A stretch of 64,000 nt of DNA. It comes from Gorsachius magnificus (lineage: Eukaryota; Chordata; Aves; Pelecaniformes; Ardeidae). Positions 25,389-36,600 of the stretch are shown here, piece after piece. The notes beneath the pieces were generated by a model. The model saw only the letters and a program-made list of their open reading frames with translations. It searched no databases and was not told where the DNA came from. Where the stretch lies: positions 121,721,337 through 121,785,336 of the forward strand of contig CM067083.1 in assembly GCA_034008185.1 (NCBI GenBank), given 5' to 3'. The stretch's first letter is position 1. Each line of letters begins with the position of its first letter. A program made the translations under genes and the position numbers.

Positions 25389-26052
25389 CTAAAGTGCTAT
25401 ATTTAATTCCTCAACTTTAATGAAGAATTCTGCAGCCGAAAACAAACGGCGACACCATTTGTTTCTGAAGGGAAGGGGTGGAGTGCACTAAGGGGATGAT
25501 GCCAAAGTTTAATGGCACCTTTATAATCAAGCCCATGTTCTTAATCTTATTGTCATTTTCTGTACAGATGTAGAAACCTAGTGCTGTTGCATGCATTCAT
25601 ATTAGGACTGCAACTATGAGCCCAGGAGTGACTGGGAAACCAAATGCTTATTATTTTCAAGGAATAAAACAGAATACAGCCAAGAAACCTTTAATATTTC
25701 CTAATATTGGTCTCCAGTGTTGACGCTGTAAAGACACAGAAGACCACAGTGGCAGGTAGTCTAAATCTATTTCTCAGGATTTTAATATGGCTTGTTCCAA
25801 ATGAAAAAAGTTGGGATTTATGAGTAAAGAATCGGAAGAGTAAAATGTGAGTTTTGCTCCCAGTTCTGCCACAGTCTGTGAGACTGTGGACAATCCCAAC
25901 CTTGGGATTTAGATTGAGGGAAAATCTGCCTGAAACACCCAGATACACTTCCTGAGTACCTACCTATCCTGGACTGTAAGAGGTTTCTTTCTCTTTAGCT
26001 TTATCACCTTCCAATACAGTCTATAATGCACCCTAATCCTACCATATGCTTG

Positions 26053-26639
26053 TGTCGTGGTTTAACCCTGACTGGCACCTAACCCCCCCCCGCCAAGTTG
26101 CTCGCTTACTCCCCCCACAGCGCGATGGGGGAGAGAATCAGAAGAGTAAATAAAAGTGAGAAAGCTCGTGGGTTGAGATAAAGACAGTTCAATAGGGAGA
26201 GCAAAAGCTGTACATGTGCAAGCAAAGCAACGCAACGCAAGGAATTCATCCCCTATTTCCCATGGGCAGGCGGGTGCTCAGCCATCTCCAGGAAAGCACA
26301 GCTCCATCACACGTGATGGTGGGAAGACAAACACCATCACTCCCAACGTCACCCCTCTTCCTTCTTCTTCCCCCAGCTTTATATACTGGGCATGACGCCC
26401 TATGGTCTGGAATAGCCCTGGGGCCAGTTGGGGTCAGCTGTCCTGGCTGTGCCCCCTCCCAGCTCCTTGTGCCCCTGGCAGAGCTGAGAGCTGAGAAGTT
26501 CTTGACTGGTGTAAGCACTACTTAGCAACAGCTCAACCATCAGTGAGTTATCAACATTCTTCTCATGCTAAATTTGAAACACAGCACTATGCCAGCTACT
26601 AGGAAGAAAATTAACTCTATCCCAGCCAAACCCAGGACA
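26053..26639 (-). mobile_element. Solo LTR of an avian endogenous retrovirus
   Basis: 587 bp, minus orientation. On the plus strand it begins tgtcgtggtttaacc and ends cagccaaacccaggaca, so the element has the TG...CA ends of an LTR. Read on the minus strand it has a TATATAAAG-type TATA box (26377-26385), a degenerate poly(A)-signal region near 26190 (attgaa instead of attaaa) and a G/C-rich 3' end. Flanks are gcttg (26048-26052) and acttg (26640-26644), a 5-bp target duplication with one mismatch. The length fits ERVL (class III). No gag, pol or env lies next to it, so it is a solo LTR left by recombination. Confidence 0.9.
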
Positions 26640-29234
26640 ACTTGGAACTGCAGATCTCACCCCCAAATATTCCATGACATACATGCCATGCCACCACATC
26701 AAAATGGACAGCAAATGCCCTGGAATAGATGTTCTCCCATACCACATGCATTCAGACACATACGCACATACATGTGGATGCACCTATGCACTTCTCAAAC
26801 TGAAGGACGCTTTTTCTAAGACACTGTATTCTTCACATGAAGGTTTTATGCAGGAGAGGCTGTTCTCAGATGACTTCACGTTGAAACATGCCATCTGTTT
26901 GCCCCTTTTGTAAGACAGGGATATGCCCTTGGTAATCTTGTGCATGTAGATGACAAGTTTTTCAAAATGGTGATTGCCTGTGCAATAGGCATACACACAG
27001 CACCTTGCATGAACAGTTACCAACAGCTTCTGTAACAACATTAACAGAATCAGAAATAAGAGCTGAAGAAGCCTTGTGCTTGGTGCATATATGATAATGG
27101 TACAAATGGCTTTAATCTGTAAAAAGCATCACCTAATGATACATATTATGCACAGGCGCAAAATATGTGTGCATACGTGCATGCATGCTTTCTGCAAACT
27201 GATGGTTGTGTTTAGTAATGTTTTATACTCTATTCACCCTGGTGTGGATAGGTACACAAGGTGTGTGGCACATGGGAAGTGGGACCACGATACTCTCATC
27301 AGTGTGTTAGGCATTAGATGGTATTTTAAAATGTCTCCTCTCCCGCAGCCTGTCTCTGGGATAAACTGTATCATGCAATCTGTGCAACATCCCAATGTTC
27401 AACAACTCAGTCCTGCTGCCGGCATCCCCAACCTGGTGTAAACCAGAAGGGTGAGAAGATGCTTTCTCCCACAGAGGGATTTACTGGCTTAGCTGACAGT
27501 CGAGGTCTTAGCAGGAAGGCAGGTTAAAGCATTGTTTCAGCGACAATGTAAAATGTAAGCAATGTTTTGCTCTTACTCAACAGCTGTTACCTCTACCATA
27601 AGCTGTTAAAACTCTTGTTATTCCATGCAGCCAGGCCAGGCCTATTTCCGGCGCAGTTGTCATCTCCTTAATATATTACGACATTACAAACTTTATTAGG
27701 ATATTTGCAGTGCCTTTTTATTTTTTATTAGTTAATGGGCTGCTTTTGTGCACCATATTTTCTTAGTCTTTCAGAGCTCAGCCTATAAAATGGCCAAACG
27801 TGATCCCATCTGGAAGCCATTAAAGATCAATAGAGATGGAATCTGAAGACGAAAGAATGAGGGGAAAAAAAAGGAAAAATCTACTATCAAAACAATTGTG
27901 AACAAAAACCTGTCAGCTTCTGTTTTCAAATCCGAGTATGCTAAAGCACATCACACTTTCAACGTGACAAAAAGCACCATGGTCTTGTTAACAACAGGAA
28001 AAACTAATCTAGTTTAAAAGAATCATAAATATGATTAAAGCCCATGGTATCCTTGATTCTTTGGGAAAATGGAAACCTTTCTAGCACACATTGTAGTCTT
28101 CTGAAGTGCCAGGCTCTTTGTGGGCAAGCAGCTCGGAGAACAACTGCTTCTGTGCCAGAAATTTGAGTTATCGTGACATATCCCACCGCAGCTTTCATGG
28201 CTATGACAAAACATCTGCAGAAATTAATGTGGCAGGATTGTGCCCTTAATGAAGAATCTTCATTGTGAAATGCAGATTAAGGCAGGCAGGTTTATAAAGC
28301 CCTATATGGCCCCAAACAATATCAACGCTGTATCCTCAGCATTTAAATTTTTTGGCAAATATGCAGGTCTGCAAAGGTTTTGAAGTGCTCCTGCACCAGA
28401 TCAGGTGCTTGGCTCTGCATGTAGTCACCATACAGAAAGGTAGGGAGGATTTGAGGGTTTGCAGGAGCAAAAGGGAACGTGAACGCAAGTCCTCCACATG
28501 CTCATCCCTGACCAAGTGCCGAAGTTGGCTTTGAGCATGGCAACCAACCAGGGAGATGGGCTCAGGGCTGGCATTTGCCTGTGGTGTGGGCACTGAGGGT
28601 TTCACCCGTCATGATGAAGGCTGTGTTTGTTCTGGGCATGTCTCAATAGCTGGTGCATGGGGACTTTAAACAGTGAAAATATAGGCAACTGCACTTACCT
28701 GGGCTGTGCGTGTTCAGATGCCTACAGCGAAGGCAGCTATGTCTCCTTTAATCACTTTACAGTCACAGAGAGAAGCAGACATTTCCAGGGCTTGACCCAT
28801 CTGACCTGCTTTAGAAATATGCCTCAGGATGAGATGAACAGCATCCCAGAAGGACCTTTTCCCCTCCTATGCCTCTGAAGGTAATTCAGATGGTTAGGTC
28901 GGATATGAATGCCTGCTCTGGTGACAGGTGACACCCACTCAGGACCCATGTGGTCAGTGGTTACAGCTACACTAGTAAACTAAATGCTGTTAGATCCTGA
29001 GCCAATGGTCACCATCCAGCTCTAATCACCCAGTTAAATTCTCTTAACCTCCAGAGGAGTGTGGCTTCTTCCAAACTACCTGCTAGGAGTGATCTTTGGG
29101 CAGAGAGCGCATGCCTAGATCCCTAGCTAGTAGATCCTTGAGCCTATGTGGGAGCTAAGAAATTTGCCCAGAGTTTAGCACTCACCGTCTTCAGAAATGC
29201 TTGTTCTAAGGAGTTTTCTCTCAGTGAGGACTGC
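26640..29234. other. Unique non-coding stretch
   Basis: No gene recognised. Frames at 26565-27441 overlap on both strands and lack domains. The 27600-27860 segment (ttaatatattacgacattac, tttattagttaatgggctgc, ggccaaacgtgatccc) reads like a candidate conserved non-coding element, but this cannot be tested here. Confidence 0.5.
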
Positions 29235-29629
29235 AGGGAGACTTAGAGTAATTCATTTCAGCCTTGAGGAGAGGAGGCTCTGGGGGATCTTATCTGTATG
29301 TAATAGCTACGCAATATGGGGAAATAAATCAGACAGAGCCAGACTCTTCTCAGAAGATTCCTGTGAAAGGACATGAGGCAATGGACACAAACTGAAATAC
29401 AGAAAATTCTGCTTTAGCATTAGAAACCCCCTTCTTAATGTCAGGGTGAATGAGCACTGGAAATGTTGCCCAGAAAGGTTGTGGAGTCTCCATCCTTGAA
29501 GATATTTGAAAGCCACCTGGACATGCTTCTGGGAAACCTGGTTCTAGCTGATCCTGCTCTGAGCAGAGGAGTTGTCCTAGATGATCTCCAGAGGTCCCTT
29601 CCCACCTCAAATTCTAATTTTGTGATTTT
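29235..29629 (+). mobile_element. CR1 LINE 3' fragment
   Basis: Plus-strand CR1 covering the end of ORF2 and the 3' UTR. It has ttcagccttgaggagaggag (RT C-terminal region), aagattcctgtgaaaggaca, tgcccagaaaggttgtggag, tccttgaagatatttgaaag, then ctagatgatctccagaggtc and attctaattttgtgatttt at the tail. Several frame breaks and tail substitutions mark it as a moderately old copy. Confidence 0.9.
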
Positions 29630-30520
29630 CTTCTGGAGTGACAAAAGGGATCCGACCTCCTAACGCTGTGCTTGAACTATTGTGCTGAAGGGCCATCTGC
29701 GGCAGCTTTGCCTCTGCTCTCATAGCTGGAGCAGTTCAGCTTCACAGGAGATATCTCTTTGGCCAAGCAGAGCGTGCAAACAATTCTATAGCTCAGGCTT
29801 TGAGGTACGTACCTGAAATACAGCTCCAGCCCCAGCACTCAGGGGTACTTAAGTACTTTTTACGAAACAAAGCAGATTTGATGAAAGTTGTAGTCCAAGC
29901 ACCTCCATGGTGTATTCACTAGGGCACCTTGTTAAAGCTGAGAGATTTTATTTGCATCTCTGTTCTGACTTCGTGTGAGACGAGATCTCGACCTGGGACC
30001 GCAGCATTCTAAATATGTCTTGTGGGAAACAGAACAACATCCAGATCACCTCTGATTTTTTTTTATAGAAGCTCTTAAGTTTTACTGAAAAATGTTTAAA
30101 AAGAAATGCAAAACAAATTTTTAATTTGATATTTGGAGAAAAAAAAGAAAAAAAGAAAATTTAGCTTTAGATTGACTTAATGCAAGTCTTTCTCTTCTTT
30201 TTTTCCCTCTTGGTTAGATGCCAAAGCTGAAAAAATCAGATTTAAATGAGCCCTACTCCAGAGTCTTAACCTTGTGCCTTGTCTGTTGTGATAAGGTACA
30301 GAGGAATTTTGTGCTACTGTTGCTGCTATTCATATTGTTCCTCTTTTGATTGACAGCTCTGGGGACAGCTTTCAGCCCTGTTAGATCTACTTTGAGGAAA
30401 AAAAAATAAAACTAATAGAATGCAGCTCATCTTTTCCTCAGGCTTTTGATGCATCCGCAAGTTTTAAAGAAAATTTCACTCTCACTAACTGAAAATCTCC
30501 CCTCTAAATGTTATGCAAAA

Positions 30521-30575
30521 TAATAATAGTGATGATAATAACAACAGCAATAATAATAATAATAACAACAATAGT
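30521..30575. repeat. Imperfect (AAT/AAC)n microsatellite
   Basis: Interrupted AAT and AAC trinucleotides over about 55 bp, older and less regular than the one at 24981. Confidence 0.85.
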
Positions 30576-31278
30576 AAGAAACCTAAAATGTTATACCTAC
30601 AATTTGGTATTTACAGGAAAAAGATGTTTTCTGTTGGGCTATTGCTAGTAAAAAAAAGGAAAGAGAGGTGTAAATAACCATCTTGAACAACTCTTCAGGA
30701 TTTCAGCCAAAGCTAAGAAACCCTTCTCTGCACTGGACACAGAAGAAACTGAGACTTAAGACATTTTGAAGTGAATAGGAGAGACAGAGTGTAGAGTGCA
30801 TTAAGAATCATGCCATCTGCCCAGGAAGACCAGGATTCAAAGGAGTGTGATGAGGCAGAATTATATTCAGCAATGGGAAAGAAAAGCAGAAGATTCATAT
30901 GATACTGCTTTTGTGCCAAAGCAATGGACACTTTAGGCAGAAAAAGCAGAAAACCATCAGATTTTGCAGCAAACTGCTTGATAGCTGAGGTCACCAAGCT
31001 GTCCAAGTGAACGGAAACATGTGAGAGCATTTGTGATTTGCCAGCACCAGGAGAAGCGATGCACAATTTAAAAATACTGCCCCTCAATGGGAGAAAATGT
31101 ATTTCTATTAAGGACCAGGATTGCGCTACGCCTGTTGGAATTTTTGCTTGTGCACAGGAATTTAGCTCCAGGTTCATGTCTGTCACTAAAATTGACAACT
31201 GCCTATGGCTCTCTACAATTGAAACGTAGATCTTAAATTTCACATCATTATCCAAATAAAATATATCTGCCAAGGGGG

Positions 31279-31314
31279 ACTGGTATTACACAGTTAGAGA
31301 ACTGTGATACCAGT
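31279..31314. repeat. 15-bp hairpin with AGAG loop
   Basis: actggtattacacagtt faces aactgtgataccagt. Fifteen base pairs form in two blocks (8 and 7 bp) split by a 2-nt TA bulge, closed by a 4-nt loop. Not part of any element I recognise. Confidence 0.75.
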
Positions 31315-32379
31315 TGTCTGATTAACATATTGAGAGGAATATAAGAATTTCTCACCTATTTTCCAGAGGGAGACTAACTGGGGAGCTTGTGGTAAAGAGA
31401 CTAATTGAACATCCTCCCTCTGCTAACTACATAGATGCCCAGAAATATGTCTGCTCTATGCAAGCAGGTTTTCCCTCTGCATATTACATTTGCTTTTTAG
31501 GACAGTCAGGAGGAAAATCATTAAATCTTTTTTTTTGCACTTCCTTTAGTAAAAAAAGTTAACCAAATTTTCATGTTGAAGAGCGTATGAATTTCCATAG
31601 AAAGCTTTCTTATGGCTGCCTAAAGTAACACATGCAAAGAGAGGGTGTCTGAAACAGAGAAGCTGCTTTTGGAGGCAAGAAGCTCTTTTTCAGTAGCTAT
31701 CAGTGAAGTAGAGATCAGAAAAAAATCTGGCCAAGCTTCATTCAGACCCTGAAATATTAATAGATGAGACAGATGTGAATTTACACATTACAGGCAGGGT
31801 CCCGTTCAGAACTGGATCCACATTTCGTGTGTGACTGAGGTCAGGATTTTGGATCAGTTCATCAAAGCCGCTGGCCACCGAGGATGCTCAGAACCAAATC
31901 TGCGTCTGAAGTTCTTTCAGGGTTTGTGTTTGAAATGTTCGTGACATATCAGAGATCCTCTTTCATCTCTTTTATTTTGCCAGGGCTTAAGAAATACAAA
32001 ACTGGGACTGAGGACTCAGACACAGAACAGAGTGTTGCTGTAAGTCAGCTGAGCCACAGTAGGAGTTTCTGTGCACATTCTTAGCCTATGACACACGCGA
32101 GCTAATGAGAATCACATTACCTTCCCGGGAAATAAGTTTAAGCTGGCACAAATCACCTGCACTATTGCCACAGATGAAGAACATGCCCACAGACAGTTGA
32201 CACCGATAAGTTGATGTGCCATCCCCTGGATCTCACCCTGCAGACAAATGGACCCATTCCAAGTTTATTCTTTCTATGACAGTAAATTGAGTTTGACCCA
32301 TACCCAAGTCGGTACAGGTATAGCTCATCTACTTGCAGCCATCTAGAAAGTAGAGGCTACCACAAACAGACTGCTGTAA

Positions 32380-32658
32380 GTCAAAAGAAGGGATTATTTC
32401 CCACTGCTTGGCTCTCATGAGCTGCATCTGAATAGTCTGCCCAGTTTTGGGCTTCTCTGTAGAAGAGAGAGATTGAAAACTGGAAAAAGTCCAAGAGAGG
32501 ATGCTAACACAGTTACAGAGCTGGAACATGCAAAGATCTGTGAAGAGATGCTGTGGAAACTGTGTTTAGCTTGGAGAACAGAAAGCTAAATGGTAATCTA
32601 ATTGTTGCTTTCAACTACCTAAGGTGGAGTTTTCGAGGAATTAAGACTAATTTTTTTT
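32380..32658 (+). mobile_element. Degenerate CR1 ORF2 (RT) fragment
   Basis: Plus-strand relic of the CR1 RT region. It contains ctgcatctgaatagtctgcc, cagttttgggcttctctgta, ggaaaaagtccaagagagga, ttacagagctggaacatgca and tttagcttggagaacagaaa, in the order of the LEYCVQFW...LERVQ...LEH...LFSLE segment of CR1 ORF2. It lacks the 3' UTR and stops where the opposing CR1 piece begins. Confidence 0.75.
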
Positions 32659-32659
32659 C

Positions 32660-33303
32660 CTTGGATGTACATAGAATCCTCCTTGTCTTTTCTGAAGATA
32701 GGAGTGACATATACTTTGCAACAGTCCTCAGAAAACTTCCTTAATTGCTGCCACCTCTTAGAGATAACTAAGAGTGTCCTTTTAATGACCTTGTCCTGCT
32801 ATCTCAGCACTCATGGGTCCATCCCATTAGGTCCTATGGATATGTGTATGTCCAGTTTGTTTAAATGCCCCCTAACCTGATACTTCTCCACTGAAGATGA
32901 GACTTCCTTGCTTTGGAATTCCCTCTCATCTTTGGGGACCTGGGGTTCATGAAATCCAGTCTTATCAGTAAAGACAGATGAAGGCGGCATTGAGTACCTC
33001 ATCTTTTTCTGTGTTCTTTGTCACCAGGCCCCCTGCCTCATTCAGCAGCAAACTGACATTCTCCCTGGTCTTCCCTTTACTGCTTATGTGCTTGTAGTAG
33101 TTTTATATGTTGCACTTCTCATCACCTGTAAAATTCAACTCCAGGTTGGTTTTTGCTTTATTAGCCCTGTCCTTGCACTTGGACAGCGTCTCTGTAACTC
33201 TTCTGGGTCACTTGACCCTCTTTCCATCTCTTGCATGCTTCCCTTTTGTGCTTGAGTTTTGTTAGGAGCTCCTTGTTCATTCATGCAGGCTTCCTGCCAC
33301 CTT
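32660..33303 (-). mobile_element. Degenerate CR1 ORF2 fragment, endonuclease-RT linker
   Basis: Minus-strand CR1 ORF2 relic. Translated in pieces it gives KRKTREN-like and LLNEAGGLVTKNTEK residues (about 33000-33090), then KLDIHISIGPNGMDP (about 32811-32860; the CR1 K-D-x-GPDG-hP block), then a VTPIFRK-like block near 32690. This region joins the endonuclease domain to the first RT motifs and is rarely kept because most CR1 copies are truncated downstream of it. Frameshifts and stops are frequent. Neither 5' nor 3' end of the parent element is present. Confidence 0.78.
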
Positions 33304-33304
33304 T

Positions 33305-33612
33305 AGAGTAGAATACACTATTTTGCTTGGAAGGGGCCTTCAATGATCTAGTCCAACTGCCAATTCAGGGATGACCAAAAGATGAAACGTTGTTAAAGGC
33401 ATTATCCCAATGCTTCTTAAACAGTGCCAGGCTTGGGGTATCAACCACCTCTCTAGGAAGACTTTTTCAGTGTTTGACCACCCTCTCAGTAAAGAAATTC
33501 TTCCTAATGTCTGGTCTAAACCTCCCCTGGTGCAGCTTTGCGCCATTCCTATGCAGCCTATCACTGGATCCCAGGGAGAAGAGATCAGCACCTCCCTCTC
33601 CTCTTCCCAGTA
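33305..33612 (-). mobile_element. CR1 LINE 3' fragment
   Basis: Minus-strand CR1 3' end abutting the ORF2 relic. It has a degenerate tail (tagaatacact), ttggaaggggcc, aatgatctagtccaactgcc, then ccaatgcttcttaaacagtg, ctctctaggaagactttttc, cagtaaagaaattcttccta and gatcccagggagaagagatc. Coding remnants of the ORF2 C-terminus lie at its upstream end. Confidence 0.88.
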
Positions 33613-36600
33613 AATGTGGCACGAGGAGGGATGGACAGCATATGTCAAGGATTCCCTGACTTGTTTGAACAATACTGCTCAAAACAGAAAGGCTAGAAAA
33701 TAGTTAGGGATCACAAAAGAAAAAGCAACTTGATGATAATGACTAATGTTGTGCTGTTTCAAGGCAGTTGAGTAACCTTTGGACAAAAAATCACAGGAAT
33801 AAAATGGACAATCAAAGAACTAGTCTTGCCTTTGTGTACTGATAAGACTACTATCAGTCCACCAGGTCCACTTAGGGATGTTACAAATTGGACATGGTTC
33901 AGAGAAAAGTCTTACACTGAGATAATTAAGAGACTCGTTTTGCCTAATTTTCTGCAAAGAAGGTTGCAAGGACTTCCATTGAGTTTCTGTGTTTCTTAAA
34001 TAAAATATCAGGTATTAAGTAAGCCTTTTATTTGCCAGAAGAAAACAGTAGAGGGGTCTGGTAGTAAGAAGCTGAAGTTAGACAAATGAAAACCAAAAAG
34101 TTAGGACCAATGCTTAGCACAGCCAAGACATGACGATAAACATCAAAAAGTGGCATGAATGCCTCCATTTTTGATATTTTCATATAAAGAAAGAATGGCT
34201 CACCAAGGGATATGGTTTAGCCAGAAATGGATAATTAGCTCAAAACAGATGTTAATAGGTAAAACTTTATCACCTGTTTTATGCAGAAAATTAGATTCAA
34301 CAATCGAATGGGCTTTTTTCTGGCTATAAAAAATATGTGATTACCTCCAGAGTCAGAGCGTTGCTTATGTAAGAGGGATTTCATGTTGTTTGCAGAGAAA
34401 ACACATTGGAAAACAAGCAGCCACAGGAAAATCTGCTATTAGAGAATCTCCAATGATTGAAGAGCTTCTCATATCCTGCAGGAGGCTGAACGGGAACGGA
34501 AACGTCTCTTAATGTATACCTAAGCAGCACCTATTACCATGTTTCCTGAGACCTTGCAAAGCCTGAAAATAAACAAAATTCCTAATTTCTAGTGGTGCCA
34601 GAAGCCCTATACAGGCCCTCATGTTGTTCTAACTTGGTTACCCTCCACAACAAGATTGGATTTCAGGCACACCATCCACACTCAGAAGAAGATGTGAATA
34701 TTGAGCAGGTTTGTGGAAAAAAGGGTTTGATAGTGTGGTACAGTCTGCAAAATAATGCTGAAAAAATGCTGCTTTGTGATTTCTATTTGTCATTTGGGTA
34801 TCAACTTCTTTTTTTTAAGCCCTTATTAGAAAAAGAAAAAGATAAATGGGAAAAGAAAAAAAAAAGCAAAGAACAAAGAGAGAAAATGTTCTGTTATGCT
34901 GAGCCCCTTTTCATGATAATTTAGTCTCAGAAAAAGTTATTTCCAGTCACAGGCCCAGCAAATACTGAGTCACTATCAGATCTTGATTCACTGCCATTTA
35001 TCTTCTGCACCAGAAAGAGATGACTTTGGTTGGACATGCACAGTGTCAAAATGCTTAGCAAATTATTCTGATCTTTTTTATCTCTTCATCAGCTTTTTGG
35101 TCTTTCAACAGCTCATTCAGTAGAGAAGAATCAGGAATTTTTCCCATCTGTTGTAAAAGTGAAATGGTTTTCAACCTGCAAATTACTTCAGACTTGGTAG
35201 AAACACAGAGACTGTGATGCGCTGTTAATGTGCCAATGTTTGACATCTCCCCCCATTCTTAGGGCACTTTACAGCAGACTTTTTCCTTTTTTTTTTTTTA
35301 AACTACAAATGGAATCATTGAATATGGGCTTGCATATAGCAATAGAATTATATAGTTTATAGAGGAGAGATTGATAGTGGATAGCATGTAACGAAAATGT
35401 GTAGCAGCATACAAACATCCATATCTTATAGAGGAGAAAAAACGTGAATTCTGTGCCACAGCATGGGCCAAAAACATGCCAAGAGCAGAAAGCAAAGGTT
35501 AGAGTAATCTCATCTATTTTTATGTATCTCCAATGTAGAACTGCATCTTCTACACATGAGTGAAACCCCACAGATTCCCACTGTAGTTAAAGGAGGAAAA
35601 CAGACTGCAGCTGTACTTCATGTGAAAGTAAATATCTGAAATAGACTTTTTTTTTGTCCACTATCTTGCAACCTTGATAGTGTGTGATAGCATCTTCTTG
35701 AGCACGTGCAGAAATGCAGCATAGCAGATGTGAAGACTAAAATTTCTATCTCCTGATGAATGAGCCTCACCAATATTCTGATCTGTGGCTAAAATGGAAA
35801 CTCAGAAATACCAGAATCAACATTTACATTTGCCAGTATAAAAACCAGAAGACCCAAGGCCCTGCTACTATGGTGCATTCCTCCCAATGTCTGCCCTCTC
35901 TCTGAGGCATCGCTACGACATTTCAGCATTGAATGTTCCCAGGAGAACAGGCCGCACCTCATTGCCCTTCACAGGGTCCCATTGGGGGTTACTTGCAAAT
36001 TATATGGCATTATGACATTTACAGGTGAAAACTGTTCCATACTTTAAATTCCCCCCATTTATAGCCCCAGTGATTATTTTTCTGAGAGTTTTTAGATATG
36101 GTCTTGAAAAGATCAGTCAGCCAGGGTGGAGAAAAACTCCTTACAAATGACATGAGCAGTCATGCCAGTCAAAGAAAACAGGCTATGATGATTCACAGGG
36201 AGAAAAGCATTTATTCCTTCTGGTTGGCAAATATCGAATGCTTTATTTTTTATCGTTTTTTGAGAAACCAGGATCAGTGTGTGAATGATGCATGAGCAGC
36301 AATAAACCCGCAGTGTTTGTTGCTTTGTCCTATTTCCCTTGTGTAATCCGGACTTCTGGAAGTTGTCTCCCATTGAAATGCCAGGGGAAAAGCATCCTGC
36401 AACTCAGGATACTGCACTATATTACCTCTTACTTTAAAAAGAAAATGAATTTGCTGTTAGGGGCCAAACTGCTTATCCCAGCTAGAGGATGCTTTTTCTT
36501 CGAAGTTTTTCCTCTAAGCCAGGTCCTCAGCTGGTATAAACCTGAGCAGCTCTGTTTAAATTAATAGGGTTACACAGATTTACATGATCCAGCTGCTTGA

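Larger units (their letters stand above)
18901..26052. other. Unique stretch with simple repeats
   Basis: No gene recognised. It contains a perfect hairpin (20422-20453), an A24 run (22444-22467), the microsatellites near 24906-25034 and a homeodomain-like palindrome (25377-25388), listed separately. Many overlapping frames lie in 20568-22953, but none has a domain and most sit opposite one another. Confidence 0.5.
29630..32379. other. Unique non-coding stretch
   Basis: No gene recognised. The 186-codon minus frame at 30713-31273 has no domain or low-complexity pattern I know. With about 60% A+T, one frame of this size per window is not very surprising. A strong hairpin lies at 31279-31314 and an imperfect AAT/AAC repeat at 30521-30575. 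Confidence 0.5.

Noticed and set aside
28011..28060. CR1 tail-like words agaatcataaatatgatt
   Set aside because: The conserved blocks that should follow (ggttggaa, agatcat, gtccaac) are absent.
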